A DNA stretch of 64,000 nucleotides from Flavobacteriaceae bacterium 3519-10. GTDB lineage: Bacteria > Bacteroidota > Bacteroidia > Flavobacteriales > Weeksellaceae. Below are positions 49,970 through 58,335 of this stretch, in pieces (position 1 is the stretch's first letter; each line of letters opens with the position of its first letter). Both the position numbers and the translations under genes were made by a program. The notes beneath the pieces were generated by a model. That model worked only from the letters and a program-made list of their open reading frames with translations, ran no database searches and was not told where the DNA came from. Location: the NCBI GenBank assembly GCA_000023725.1, contig CP001673.1, positions 506,342-570,341 of the forward strand. Reading direction: 5' to 3'.

Positions 49970-52126
49970 ATGAAAAATATTAAAATCTCCGCGCTTTTTC
50001 TCTTAATGGGAAGTTTTGCGTTGAATGCACAGTCTTTAAAATCGCCCGACGGGAAGTTCGAAATGGTATTTCAGCTTAAAGAAGGTGTACCATTCTATAA
50101 CTTAAAATACGCCGGGAAAACCGTTGTAGAAGATTCCCGGTTAGGCCTGAAGCTGCTGCGTGACGGTGATATTCAGTTCGCTTCCGAAATAGAAAACAAA
50201 GACCAGAAAGGCAAGAATCTCGATAACGGTTTCACCAAAACTGCCGAAAAATTCGATACCAAAAAAGAATCGTGGGATCCGATTATGGGCGAGAAAAAAT
50301 CGTACATTAATCATTATAACGAACTCGCTGTAACGTTAAATCAGGACGCAAACGATCGTCATATCATCGTTAAATTCAGGTTATTTAATGAGGGTCTTGG
50401 ATTCAGATATGAGTTTCCTGAGCAGAAAAACCTGAATTATTTCATCATCAAAGAAGAAGATTCCGAAATCGATTTACCGACCGACATGAAAGCCTGGTGG
50501 CTCGCGGGAGATTACGATTCTCAGGAATACCAGACGCAAACCACCAACCTTTCTGAAATTCCGGCGCGCTGGCCGACTTCGTACGACGGAAATGCCTCGC
50601 AGACTCTCATTAAAAATGGCGTGCAGACCCCTTTGATGCTTAAAAAAGAAGGGAAAGATCAGCTTTACGTAAATATTTCTGAGGCAGCTGTGATCAATTA
50701 TCCTGCCTCCAATTTAGAACTTGATGCTGCGAATTTTAAATTCAAAACACATTTAACACCGGATGCGCAGGGCGCGAAAGGATATATCCAGACTCCCGCT
50801 GTTTCGCCATGGAGAACCATTATTGTGTCGCCGAAAGCAGAAGAGGTTTTGGCTTCGAAAATGATCTTTAATCTTAATGAACCGACTCAGTACAAAGACA
50901 CTTCTTACATTAAACCAACCAAATATATGGGTGTTTGGTGGGAAATGATCATCGGAAAATCGAACTGGTCGTATTCAACAGCCAATAATGTGCACATCGG
51001 AAAAACCGATTTTTCTAAACTTACGCCGAACGGAAAACACGCGGCTAACAACACAAAAGTTAAGGAATATATTGATTTCGCGTCTGCAAACGGTTTCGAT
51101 GCGTTATTGATTGAAGGCTGGAATACAGGCTGGGAAGACTGGTTTGGCCACAGCAAAGAATTTGTTTTCGATTTCATCACGCCATATCCTGATTTCGATA
51201 TCAAAATGCTGAACGAGTATGCGCATTCAAAAGGCATGAAGCTTATGATGCATCACGAAACTTCCGGGTCAGCCACCAACTACGAAAGATGGGCAGATAA
51301 AGCTTTTCAGCTGATGAACAAATACGATTATCCCGCGGTAAAAACCGGTTATGTGGGCAATATCATTCCGCGTGGCGAACACCATTATTCGCAGTGGACG
51401 ATCAATCATTATTTACGGATTGCCGAAAAAGCAAACGAATATAAAATTATGGTCAACTCGCACGAATCTGTGCGCCCAACAGGTTTAAGCAGAACTTATC
51501 CGAACTGGATCGCTGCAGAAGCTGCCCGTGGAACTGAATTCGAAGCGTTTGGTGGCAACAATCCTGATCATCAGACCATTCTTCCGTTCACCAGATTTAT
51601 GGGCGGACCTATGGATTACACACCAGGTATCTTCCAAACCAAACTCGATTATTATTTCCCTGGCGATACACGTTTTGTGAAAACTACGTTGGCTAAGCAG
51701 CTTGCGCTTTATGTGGTGATGTATTCGCCGCTGCAAATGGCTGCGGATTTGCCTGAAAATTACGCGAGACACATGGATGCCTTCCAATTTATCAAAGATG
51801 TGGCGCTGGATTGGGACGATACCGTAATACTTTCTGCGGAACCCGGCGATTACATCCATACCGCCAGAAAAACCAAAGGTAAAGATGAGTGGTTCGTTGG
51901 TGGAATTACGGACGAAAATTCAAGAAACTATACCGTGGATTTCTCATTCCTTCCGAAAGGCAAAAAGTACGAGGCGACAGTTTATGCTGATGGCGACAAT
52001 GCCGATTATATCAACAATCCTCAATCGTACAAAATCTATAAGAAAACGGTTACAAACAAATCGAAAATGCCGATGAAACTGGTTAGAAGCGGTGGTTACG
52101 CGATTTCTGTGCAGCCTATGAAGTAG
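49970..52126 (+). CDS. susB: GH97 alpha-glucosidase (SusB-like)
   Basis: Releases glucose from maltooligosaccharides in the periplasm. 718 residues from the ATG at 49970 (MKNIKISALFLLMGSFALNAQ, a signal peptide). The N-terminal beta-sandwich (SPDGKFEMVFQLKEGVPFYNLKYAGK) precedes the TIM barrel with KYMGVWWEMIIGKSNW and IEGWNTGWEDWFGHS. The catalytic Glu pair of inverting GH97 enzymes is recognisable in VNSHESVRPTG and EAARGTEFEAFGGN. It has its own promoter and is followed by repeat elements, then the GH13 gene. Confidence 0.95.
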   Translation: MKNIKISALFLLMGSFALNAQSLKSPDGKFEMVFQLKEGVPFYNLKYAGKTVVEDSRLGLKLLRDGDIQFASEIENKDQKGKNLDNGFTKTAEKFDTKKESWDPIMGEKKSYINHYNELAVTLNQDANDRHIIVKFRLFNEGLGFRYEFPEQKNLNYFIIKEEDSEIDLPTDMKAWWLAGDYDSQEYQTQTTNLSEIPARWPTSYDGNASQTLIKNGVQTPLMLKKEGKDQLYVNISEAAVINYPASNLELDAANFKFKTHLTPDAQGAKGYIQTPAVSPWRTIIVSPKAEEVLASKMIFNLNEPTQYKDTSYIKPTKYMGVWWEMIIGKSNWSYSTANNVHIGKTDFSKLTPNGKHAANNTKVKEYIDFASANGFDALLIEGWNTGWEDWFGHSKEFVFDFITPYPDFDIKMLNEYAHSKGMKLMMHHETSGSATNYERWADKAFQLMNKYDYPAVKTGYVGNIIPRGEHHYSQWTINHYLRIAEKANEYKIMVNSHESVRPTGLSRTYPNWIAAEAARGTEFEAFGGNNPDHQTILPFTRFMGGPMDYTPGIFQTKLDYYFPGDTRFVKTTLAKQLALYVVMYSPLQMAADLPENYARHMDAFQFIKDVALDWDDTVILSAEPGDYIHTARKTKGKDEWFVGGITDENSRNYTVDFSFLPKGKKYEATVYADGDNADYINNPQSYKIYKKTVTNKSKMPMKLVRSGGYAISVQPMK

Positions 52127-52178
52127 TTTTTAGGGCTTTTTGACATTCTCGGAAAGCCCTTATTCTTTTTTATTTGAA

Positions 52179-52266
52179 GCTTTATCCCGCTGTCCGCTGT
52201 ATCTTTTTTGGTCTCGTCTGATCGACGAGACCAAAAAAGGATGCCGCTTCCATCGGGGCTAGTTAC
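52179..52266 (+). repeat. Interspersed hairpin repeat, copy B
   Basis: Second copy of the family. Left flank TCCCGCTGTCCGCTG, hairpin arms TTTTTTGGTCTCGTC (52204-52218) and its exact complement (52224-52238) with loop TGATC, right flank GGATGCCGCTTCCATC then GGGGCTAGTTAC. Confidence 0.78.
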
Positions 52267-52311
52267 AAAATGGTGAAAATTGGCGCTCGCTTCGCTCGCG
52301 CCCCCTAAATT

Positions 52312-52344
52312 AACCTTGTCAAGGTTTAAAACCTTGACAAGGTT
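52312..52344. repeat. Perfect inverted repeat of a CCTTGTCAAGG unit
   Basis: Two 16-nt arms, AACCTTGTCAAGGTTT (52312-52327) and its complement (52329-52344), around one base; each arm is itself nearly palindromic. A GC-rich GGCGC/GCGCC inverted repeat containing the direct repeat CGCTCG lies just before it (52282-52302). Both lie in the gap between susB and the GH13 gene. Confidence 0.75.
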
Positions 52345-52363
52345 CTTTCTAAAAATAATTATT

Positions 52364-54220
52364 ATGAAAAGACTGTCCTTATTTTTTCTGTTCATTTCCG
52401 TCTTTGGTTTTGCACAGATCCAGAAAGTTGAACCCGCCTTTTGGTGGAAAGGAATGAAAAATCCTGAACTGCAGATTTTAGTCTACGGCAAAAACATCTC
52501 AAAATATTCAGTAGAATTATCCGATAATATTCAGGTAAAAGACCTCACAAAAACCGAAAACCCGAATTACGTCTTTATCACCGTAAATACCGATGAAATC
52601 AGCACTTCTGCATTTAAAATTAACTTTAAGGAAAAGAACAGAACACGCTATTCCTACACTTACGAACTCAGAAATAGAAAACCGGGTTCAGCCGAAAGAA
52701 ATTCATTCACTTCAAAAGATGTGATGTATCTCATCATGCCGGACCGCTTTGCGAACGGCGATCCATCCAACGATTCCCAACCCGATCTCACCGATAAACT
52801 CAACCGTAACGCACCAAACGGCAGGCATGGCGGCGATCTTCGCGGAATAATCAACAATCTGGACTATCTTCAGAATCTGGGCGTTACCGCACTTTGGCTC
52901 ACGCCCGCTAACGAAGACAACGAGAAACAAACCTCTTACCACGGTTACGCGCAGACCGATTTGTACAAAATCGACGGCCGTTACGGCACCAATGAAGAAT
53001 ATCTGGAGCTGTCGCGCGAACTGCAGAAGCGCGGTATGATGCTTATTCAGGATTATGTGACGAATCATTGGGGAATTTCGCATTGGCTGATTCAGGATTT
53101 ACCAACTCAGGATTGGATTCATCAGTTCCCGGACGGTGACGGAAAATATGGTTTCAAACGTTCAAATTACCGCATCACATCGCAGTTCGATAAAAATGCA
53201 GCCAAAACCGATAAAGATGAGGCACTGAACGGCTGGTTTGATACCACGATGCCGGATCTGAATCAGCAGAATCCGCTGGTTTTAAAATATTTAACGCAAA
53301 ACGCAATCTGGTGGATTGAGTATGCCGAATTAGGCGGCTTGCGCGTAGACACTTATCCGTATAATGACAAAGAAGGTATGGCAAAATGGGCAAAAGCCAT
53401 CACCAACGAATATCCCAAATTTAATATTGTCGGCGAGGCGTGGATGAGTTCTCCGGCGCAGGTTTCTTACTGGCAGAAAGATTCAAAAATAGCTGAAATT
53501 GATCATTATAATTCCAATTTACCGTCGGTAATGGATTTTCCGCTGTATACCGATTTACCGTCCGCATTTAAAGAAGAAGAATCGTGGGACAAAGGGATGA
53601 TTAAGCTCTACAACAGCTTTGGCAACGATTTTCTGTATCCGGACATCGACAATATTCTGGTGTTTTTCGAAAATCATGATACCGAAAGGCTGAACGAAAT
53701 GTTTAACGCCGATCCACGCTACTACAAAATGGCGATGACTTTAATCTCAACCGTTCGCGGGATTCCGCAGATCTATTACGGCTCTGAAATCGGGATGCGC
53801 GGCGAAAAATCGAAAGGTGATGCTGATATCCGGAGAGATTTTCCGGGCGGCTGGAAAGGCGATGCGCAGAACGCTTTCAATCCGCAAACACAAACCGCGG
53901 AACAGAAAGAATTTTTTGATTTTACACAGAAACTGCTGAACTGGCGTAAAGGCAAAACCGTAATCCACACCGGAAAAACAACGCATTATATGCCGAAAGA
54001 TGGCGTTTACGTATATTTCAGGCATAACGACAATGAGAAGGTGATGGTGGTGATTAACAAGAACGAAAAAGATCAGTCTTTTGATCTGAAGCGTTTCGCA
54101 CAATCACTTAATGGGGTTACAGCAGGCACAGACATTATTTCTGGCAAACAATTTCAGGTAAGCACTGAAAATAAATTGACGGTTTCGGCAAAATCTTCGT
54201 TAATTTTAGAGTTGAAATAA
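52364..54220 (+). CDS. susA: GH13 neopullulanase/cyclomaltodextrinase-like alpha-amylase (SusA-like)
   Basis: Cuts maltooligosaccharides, probably in the periplasm. 618 residues from the ATG at 52364 (MKRLSLFFLFISVFGFAQ, a Sec signal without a lipobox, so not a surface SusG). An N-terminal cyclomaltodextrinase-type domain (VEPAFWWKGMKNPELQILVYG) precedes the TIM barrel. Catalytic residues: Asp in GGLRVDTYPYND, Glu in IVGEAWMSS, Asp in VFFENHDTERLNE; LGVTALWLTPANED is the first conserved region. A small C-terminal sandwich follows. The upstream gap is filled with repeats, so promoter and leader are unclear. Confidence 0.93.
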   Translation: MKRLSLFFLFISVFGFAQIQKVEPAFWWKGMKNPELQILVYGKNISKYSVELSDNIQVKDLTKTENPNYVFITVNTDEISTSAFKINFKEKNRTRYSYTYELRNRKPGSAERNSFTSKDVMYLIMPDRFANGDPSNDSQPDLTDKLNRNAPNGRHGGDLRGIINNLDYLQNLGVTALWLTPANEDNEKQTSYHGYAQTDLYKIDGRYGTNEEYLELSRELQKRGMMLIQDYVTNHWGISHWLIQDLPTQDWIHQFPDGDGKYGFKRSNYRITSQFDKNAAKTDKDEALNGWFDTTMPDLNQQNPLVLKYLTQNAIWWIEYAELGGLRVDTYPYNDKEGMAKWAKAITNEYPKFNIVGEAWMSSPAQVSYWQKDSKIAEIDHYNSNLPSVMDFPLYTDLPSAFKEEESWDKGMIKLYNSFGNDFLYPDIDNILVFFENHDTERLNEMFNADPRYYKMAMTLISTVRGIPQIYYGSEIGMRGEKSKGDADIRRDFPGGWKGDAQNAFNPQTQTAEQKEFFDFTQKLLNWRKGKTVIHTGKTTHYMPKDGVYVYFRHNDNEKVMVVINKNEKDQSFDLKRFAQSLNGVTAGTDIISGKQFQVSTENKLTVSAKSSLILELK

Positions 54221-54247
54221 TACTGTCTCACTTAAAATTCCGTGATT

Positions 54248-54769
54248 ATGAAAAATCTGAATTTGCTCGCAATAGTCGTGATGATTTTCGGCTTCTCGCT
54301 TTCAGCAAAAGCTCAGAACAAAGGCTTCTACGAAAGCGTCCAGAAGAAAAACGTAAGCAAAGTTCTGGATGATCTAAATATGTACGCGGCTAAAACCGAC
54401 TTCAAAAATTATTTTGACCTTTTTGCGGAAGAATCAACTTTCATCGGTACTGACGCCACTGAAGTCTGGAATAAACAGGACTTTATGGTTTGGGCCAAAC
54501 CCTATTTCGATAAAGGCCAGGCCTGGAATTTCACGTCCCTCAAAAGAACCATCACTTTCAGCAAGGACGGAACTTACGCATGGTTCGATGAAATGTTGGA
54601 TACACAGATGAAAATCTGTCGTGGCTCAGGCGTTCTCGAAAAGGTTGGCGGGAAATGGAAGATCAAACAATACGTACTTTCAATGACGGTTCCCAACGAC
54701 GTTTCCAACGAAGTGATCGGAATAAAAACCCCGATTGAAGATAAATTATTGCAGACTTTGAAAAATTAA
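54248..54769 (+). CDS. Secreted NTF2-like (SnoaL-type) protein
   Basis: 173 residues from the ATG at 54248. A signal peptide ends near LSAKAQ. The rest fits the NTF2/SnoaL cone fold: LNMYAAKTDFKNYFDLFAEESTFIGTDATEVWNKQDFMVWAKPYF and a final strand LEKVGGKWKIKQYVLSMTVPND. Members can be enzymes or binding proteins and none of the SnoaL catalytic residues can be assigned here. Its place between the GH13 gene and the sugar transporter suggests a minor role in the sus pathway, by context only. Confidence 0.82.
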   Translation: MKNLNLLAIVVMIFGFSLSAKAQNKGFYESVQKKNVSKVLDDLNMYAAKTDFKNYFDLFAEESTFIGTDATEVWNKQDFMVWAKPYFDKGQAWNFTSLKRTITFSKDGTYAWFDEMLDTQMKICRGSGVLEKVGGKWKIKQYVLSMTVPNDVSNEVIGIKTPIEDKLLQTLKN

Positions 54770-54799
54770 ATAAATTAAAACTTAGAGCACTTTAAAATT

Positions 54800-56185
54800 A
54801 TGGCAAAAAGAATAAAACCTGATCTCAGTATTGCTCAGATCATCAACATGAGCATGGGATTTCTGGGTATCCAGATGGCTTTCGGGCTGCAGAACGGAAA
54901 CGCGAGCCGGATTTTGGCTAACCTCGGTGCCGACGTGCATCAGCTTTCGTGGTTCTGGCTTGTAGCGCCTATCACGGGGCTGATTGTGCAGCCAATCATC
55001 GGCCACATGGGCGATAACACGTGGAGTCCGCTTGGCCGCAGAAAACCTTATTTTCTTATTGGTGCTGTTCTTTGTGCAATCGGTTTGGTGCTTCTGCCTA
55101 ATGCCGCTTCCGTTACCCATCTGATTGCAGCCAATGTACTGTTGCTCGCCGTAATCTTCCTCGCCATGATGGATTTTTCGGTGAATATTGCAATGGAACC
55201 TTTCCGTGCTTTGGTAGGCGATATGCTTCCAAAACATCAGGGAACGCTGGGCTTTTCCATACAGACCATATTGATCGGTGTTGGTGCGGTAATCGGTTCC
55301 GAAATGCCGAACTGGCTTACAAAAATGGGCGTTTCTAATGTTGCGCCCGAAGGTTATGTTGCCGATAATGTAATCTTTGCATTCTATGTTGGAGCAGGCG
55401 TATTAATTACCTCAATATTATACACCATATTCACAACCCGGGAATATTCACCAAAGGAATTTGCGGAATTTGATGGTCGTGAAGAGGCCACTGAAGAGAA
55501 ATCTAAGTTCTCAGACATGTTCAGGGATTTTGCCAAAATTCCGCCACTGATGAAGAAGTTGGGTGCGGTACAGTTCTTTTCGTGGTTTGCATTATTTACA
55601 ATGTGGGTGTTTACAACCAGTGCGCTGGCAACTCACCATTTCGGGCTTTCGCCGGACGATACCAAATCCGCCGAGTTTAACAGGGCGGGAGATTTAACCG
55701 GACACTTATTCGGGCTTTATAATTTATTTGCAATTCCGTTCGCATTTTTGCTGACACCTATTGCAAAAGCCATAGGTAAGAAGCAGACGCATGCCCTGGC
55801 CTTATTTTCAGGCGGATTGGGACTCATATCAATGTTTTTCATTAAAGACACCTCCATGCTCTGGATCTCGATGATCGGACTTGGTTTTGCGTGGGCAAGT
55901 ATTCTCGCAATGCCTTACGCAATGCTTATTGATGCAATACCACTTCGGAAAATGGGTGTCTATATGGGCATTTTTAACTTTTTCATCGTGATGCCACAGA
56001 TTGTTAACGGTATCTTCGGAGGACCCATCGTGAAAAATCTTTTCGGAAATATGGCGATCGATTACGTGGTAGTCGGCGGTGTATGTCTGATTATTGCAGC
56101 TGCTGTGACGATGTTTTTAATTAAAGGCGAAGGCAAAGAAGCTGACAAAGAACTTGATGAAGAAATCCGACAGGTTCATTTTTAA
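54800..56185 (+). CDS. MFS sugar transporter (SLC45/maltose-type)
   Basis: 461 residues, 12 predicted membrane helices. The N-terminal half has MSMGFLGIQMAFGLQNGNASRILANLGAD and PIIGHMGDNTWSPLGRRKPYFLIGA, which match the SLC45-type sugar:H+ symporters; MDFSVNIAMEPFRALVGDMLP is the second conserved block. A long cytoplasmic loop (about 220-260) is rich in Glu. It probably takes up maltose or glucose released by SusA and SusB, completing the route across the inner membrane. Terminator 22 nt downstream. Confidence 0.9.
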   Translation: MAKRIKPDLSIAQIINMSMGFLGIQMAFGLQNGNASRILANLGADVHQLSWFWLVAPITGLIVQPIIGHMGDNTWSPLGRRKPYFLIGAVLCAIGLVLLPNAASVTHLIAANVLLLAVIFLAMMDFSVNIAMEPFRALVGDMLPKHQGTLGFSIQTILIGVGAVIGSEMPNWLTKMGVSNVAPEGYVADNVIFAFYVGAGVLITSILYTIFTTREYSPKEFAEFDGREEATEEKSKFSDMFRDFAKIPPLMKKLGAVQFFSWFALFTMWVFTTSALATHHFGLSPDDTKSAEFNRAGDLTGHLFGLYNLFAIPFAFLLTPIAKAIGKKQTHALALFSGGLGLISMFFIKDTSMLWISMIGLGFAWASILAMPYAMLIDAIPLRKMGVYMGIFNFFIVMPQIVNGIFGGPIVKNLFGNMAIDYVVVGGVCLIIAAAVTMFLIKGEGKEADKELDEEIRQVHF

Positions 56186-56207
56186 CAGCAAATTCATATT
56201 CATCTAT

Positions 56208-56232
56208 AAAAGCGGGCTTGTCCCGTTTTTTT
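56208..56232 (+). terminator. Terminator after the MFS gene
   Basis: AAAAGCGGG and CCCGTTTTT around CTTGT, with T continuing. It ends the sus region. Confidence 0.8.
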
Positions 56233-56291
56233 AGCTTAATGCGGCTTTGCACTTCTTAACGTAAATCAATATGTAAAGACAGCCTTTGCCG

Positions 56292-56299
56292 TAAATTTG
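56292..56299 (+). promoter_or_regulatory. -7 box of the pirin gene
   Basis: TAAATTTG, 28 nt before the ATG at 56328. No TTTG at the expected distance. Confidence 0.4.
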
Positions 56300-56327
56300 C
56301 TGTATTAACTCACCAAATACAGATAAA

Positions 56328-57041
56328 ATGAAAACAGTATATCACAAAGCAGACACCCGTGGATACGCCGATCATGGCTGGCTCAAATCTCACCATACCT
56401 TCAGTTTCGCAAATTATTACAATCCCGAAAGAATGAATTTCGGTGCGCTGAGGGTTTTGAATGATGATCAGGTTGCATCAGGAATGGGTTTTGGGAAACA
56501 TCCACACCGCGACATGGAAATTATTTCAATCCCGCTTGAAGGCGATTTGGAACATCAGGACTCAATGGGAACCTCGGCGGTAATCCGGAAAGGGGAAATT
56601 CAGGTGATGAGTGCCGGAACCGGTGTTCAGCACAGCGAATTCAACAGAAATAAAGACCAACTCGTAAAATTTCTTCAGATTTGGGTGGTTCCGAATAAGA
56701 TGAATGTGACGCCACGATACGACCAGATCAGCATTAAAGAAAACGAAAAGATCAATGATTTTCAGCAGATTCTGTCACCAAATGCAGATGACGAAGGGGT
56801 GTGGATCCATCAGGATGCGTGGTTTAATCTGGCAAAGTTTGAAAAAGGTAATGCCAAAGAATATGCAATTCACCAGGCTGGAAACGGCGTCTATGCTTTC
56901 GTTCTTAAAGGTTCAGCAAAAATCGATGAGCAGATTTTAGAAACAAGAGACGGTTTTGGAATTTGGGAAACCGAGACTTTGACGCTTGAAGCGCTTGAAG
57001 ATTCAGAAATATTATTGATGGAAGTGCCGATGGAATTTTAA
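56328..57041 (+). CDS. Pirin-family protein (YhaK/YhhW-like)
   Basis: 237-residue bicupin. The N-terminal cupin carries the metal-binding set in GKHPHRDMEIIS, and Glu/His in GVQHSEFN. RGYADHGWLKSHHTFSFANYYNPERM is the pirin start signature. The C-terminal cupin (about 130-235) is less conserved. Family members such as YhhW are quercetin dioxygenase-like; physiological substrates are not known. Monocistronic, with its own -7 box and terminator. Confidence 0.93.
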   Translation: MKTVYHKADTRGYADHGWLKSHHTFSFANYYNPERMNFGALRVLNDDQVASGMGFGKHPHRDMEIISIPLEGDLEHQDSMGTSAVIRKGEIQVMSAGTGVQHSEFNRNKDQLVKFLQIWVVPNKMNVTPRYDQISIKENEKINDFQQILSPNADDEGVWIHQDAWFNLAKFEKGNAKEYAIHQAGNGVYAFVLKGSAKIDEQILETRDGFGIWETETLTLEALEDSEILLMEVPMEF

Positions 57042-57085
57042 TCAAATGCTTTAATAGCGTTTGAATTGAAAATCTTCAAAACAGC

Positions 57086-57111
57086 AAAGCGGACATTTGT
57101 CCGCTTTTTTT
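57086..57111 (+). terminator. Terminator of the pirin gene (bidirectional)
   Basis: AAAGCGGAC and GTCCGCTTT around ATTT, followed by T. It is convergent with the DUF808 gene (stop 57135). Confidence 0.9.
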
Positions 57112-57134
57112 GTTATTTAAAACTTAAAGTTCTG

Positions 57135-58043
57135 TTATTTCTTAAATATCGATAACGCCTTGATGCCAAGTTTAAAAACGGGAATCGCAATCAGTCCGCC
57201 AATAATTCCGGCTAAAGATTCGCGCAGCAGCGAGTTTGCATTCGGCAGAAAATGATGATGAATCCACTCGATATTATGCACGAAAATGCCGCCAGCCACC
57301 AGGATTAGGGCAATTGTCCCAACAACCCCGAGACCTTTGATTACCCAAGGCAAAGCATTCACGAGAAACGTACCCGCTGAAACCAAGAAACCACTTTCTG
57401 TTTTCGATCTTTTAATAATTTTATATCCGGCGTCGTCCATCCGTACAATTAAAGCGACGATGCCATAAACCCCGACCGTCGCGATAATAGCCACGATAGA
57501 AACCGTTACAATTTCTACAAGCAAAGGATCGAACTGCGATTTCAGCGCTTCGTAACCTGCTTTGGCTGATGCGAGCGCGATAATTACAATCTCCAGCGAT
57601 AAGATGAAATCGGTGGTAACGGCCGACTTTATTTTGGATTTTTCGAGTTCTTCGCCATTCGTCGTCGTCTGTTCCGCTTCCTGTATCACTTCATGGCCTT
57701 TCTTTTGGCGGTGAAATATAAATTCAATGATCTTTTCAATACCTTCATACGCCAGGTAGAATCCCCCGAAAATTAAAATAATCGTTATCGCAGGTTCATA
57801 GAGCCACTGAAGCAAAAATACCACTGGTACAATGATGAGTTTGTTGATGAACGAACCCTTCATGATTTTCATCAAAACAGGAATTTCCCGCGACTCCAGA
57901 AAACCCGTGGCTTTCTCCGCATTAACAGCCAGGTCATCGCCTAAAATCCCTGCAGTTTTTTGGGTTGCGAGTTTCGCCGTAACAGCAACATCATCCATCA
58001 GCGCTGCAATATCATCCAAAATTGCGAAAAAACCTGAAGCCAT
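57135..58043 (-). CDS. DUF808 integral membrane protein (YedI-like)
   Basis: 302 residues. The N-terminal signature GFFAILDDIAALMDDVAVTAKLATQKTAGILGDDLAVNAE is diagnostic for DUF808/YedI. About eight hydrophobic segments follow, including INKLIIVPVVFLLQWLYEPAITIILIFGGFYLAYEG and a C-terminal GGLIAIPVFKLGIKAL. A Glu/Lys-rich cytoplasmic loop (HRQKKGHEVIQEAEQ) lies in the middle. Transport or another function has not been established for the family. Divergent from purM. Confidence 0.9.
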   Translation of the reverse strand: MASGFFAILDDIAALMDDVAVTAKLATQKTAGILGDDLAVNAEKATGFLESREIPVLMKIMKGSFINKLIIVPVVFLLQWLYEPAITIILIFGGFYLAYEGIEKIIEFIFHRQKKGHEVIQEAEQTTTNGEELEKSKIKSAVTTDFILSLEIVIIALASAKAGYEALKSQFDPLLVEIVTVSIVAIIATVGVYGIVALIVRMDDAGYKIIKRSKTESGFLVSAGTFLVNALPWVIKGLGVVGTIALILVAGGIFVHNIEWIHHHFLPNANSLLRESLAGIIGGLIAIPVFKLGIKALSIFKK

Positions 58044-58142
58044 ATATTTTATTGTTTAAGCGGTAAAAATAGGTATTTCACCTCAAATACATTAAGATCA
58101 GTTTTCAAATAATAAAAAAATTCAGGGTCTACCGTTTTCAGA

Positions 58143-58304
58143 TTTGGTTTAAAAATCTTAATTTCGCAAAACAAACTTTTTAAACAGTGATGCTGCATAT
58201 TTTACATTCGCCAAAAGAACGGTTCCAAACCTTTGGATGTGTAATTTACGCTCAAAAATAAAGTAAAACGCCGACGGTCAGAATGACTGTCGGCGTTTTT
58301 TATT
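58143..58304 (+). other. Possible structured leader or small RNA upstream of purM
   Basis: No gene precedes it on the plus strand, yet a strong terminator-like hairpin (58265-58280 with 58284-58299, one G-U, GAA loop, then T) lies 32 nt before purM. Upstream, TTACA (58202-58206) can pair with TGTAA, and TCCAAA/TTTGGA and GGTT/AACC can form alternative small hairpins. The region could be an attenuated leader or a small RNA. No known riboswitch consensus is evident. The remaining gap (58044-58142) shows nothing. Confidence 0.45.
58265..58304 (+). terminator. Orphan terminator before purM
   Basis: 16-bp stem rich in G+C (AAAACGCCGACGGTCA and its near complement) with a GAA loop and a U-tract. 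It has no upstream plus-strand gene to end. Confidence 0.82.
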
Positions 58305-58335
58305 AAATGAATTCAGATAAAACCCATCCCACCCA

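Noticed and set aside
53776-54103. Minus-strand frames inside the GH13 gene
   Set aside because: Shadows of a strongly conserved amylase frame.
58143-58304. Known purine or ZTP (pfl) riboswitch upstream of purM
   Set aside because: I could not match either consensus; only the orphan hairpin is supported, so it is reported as an unidentified leader.
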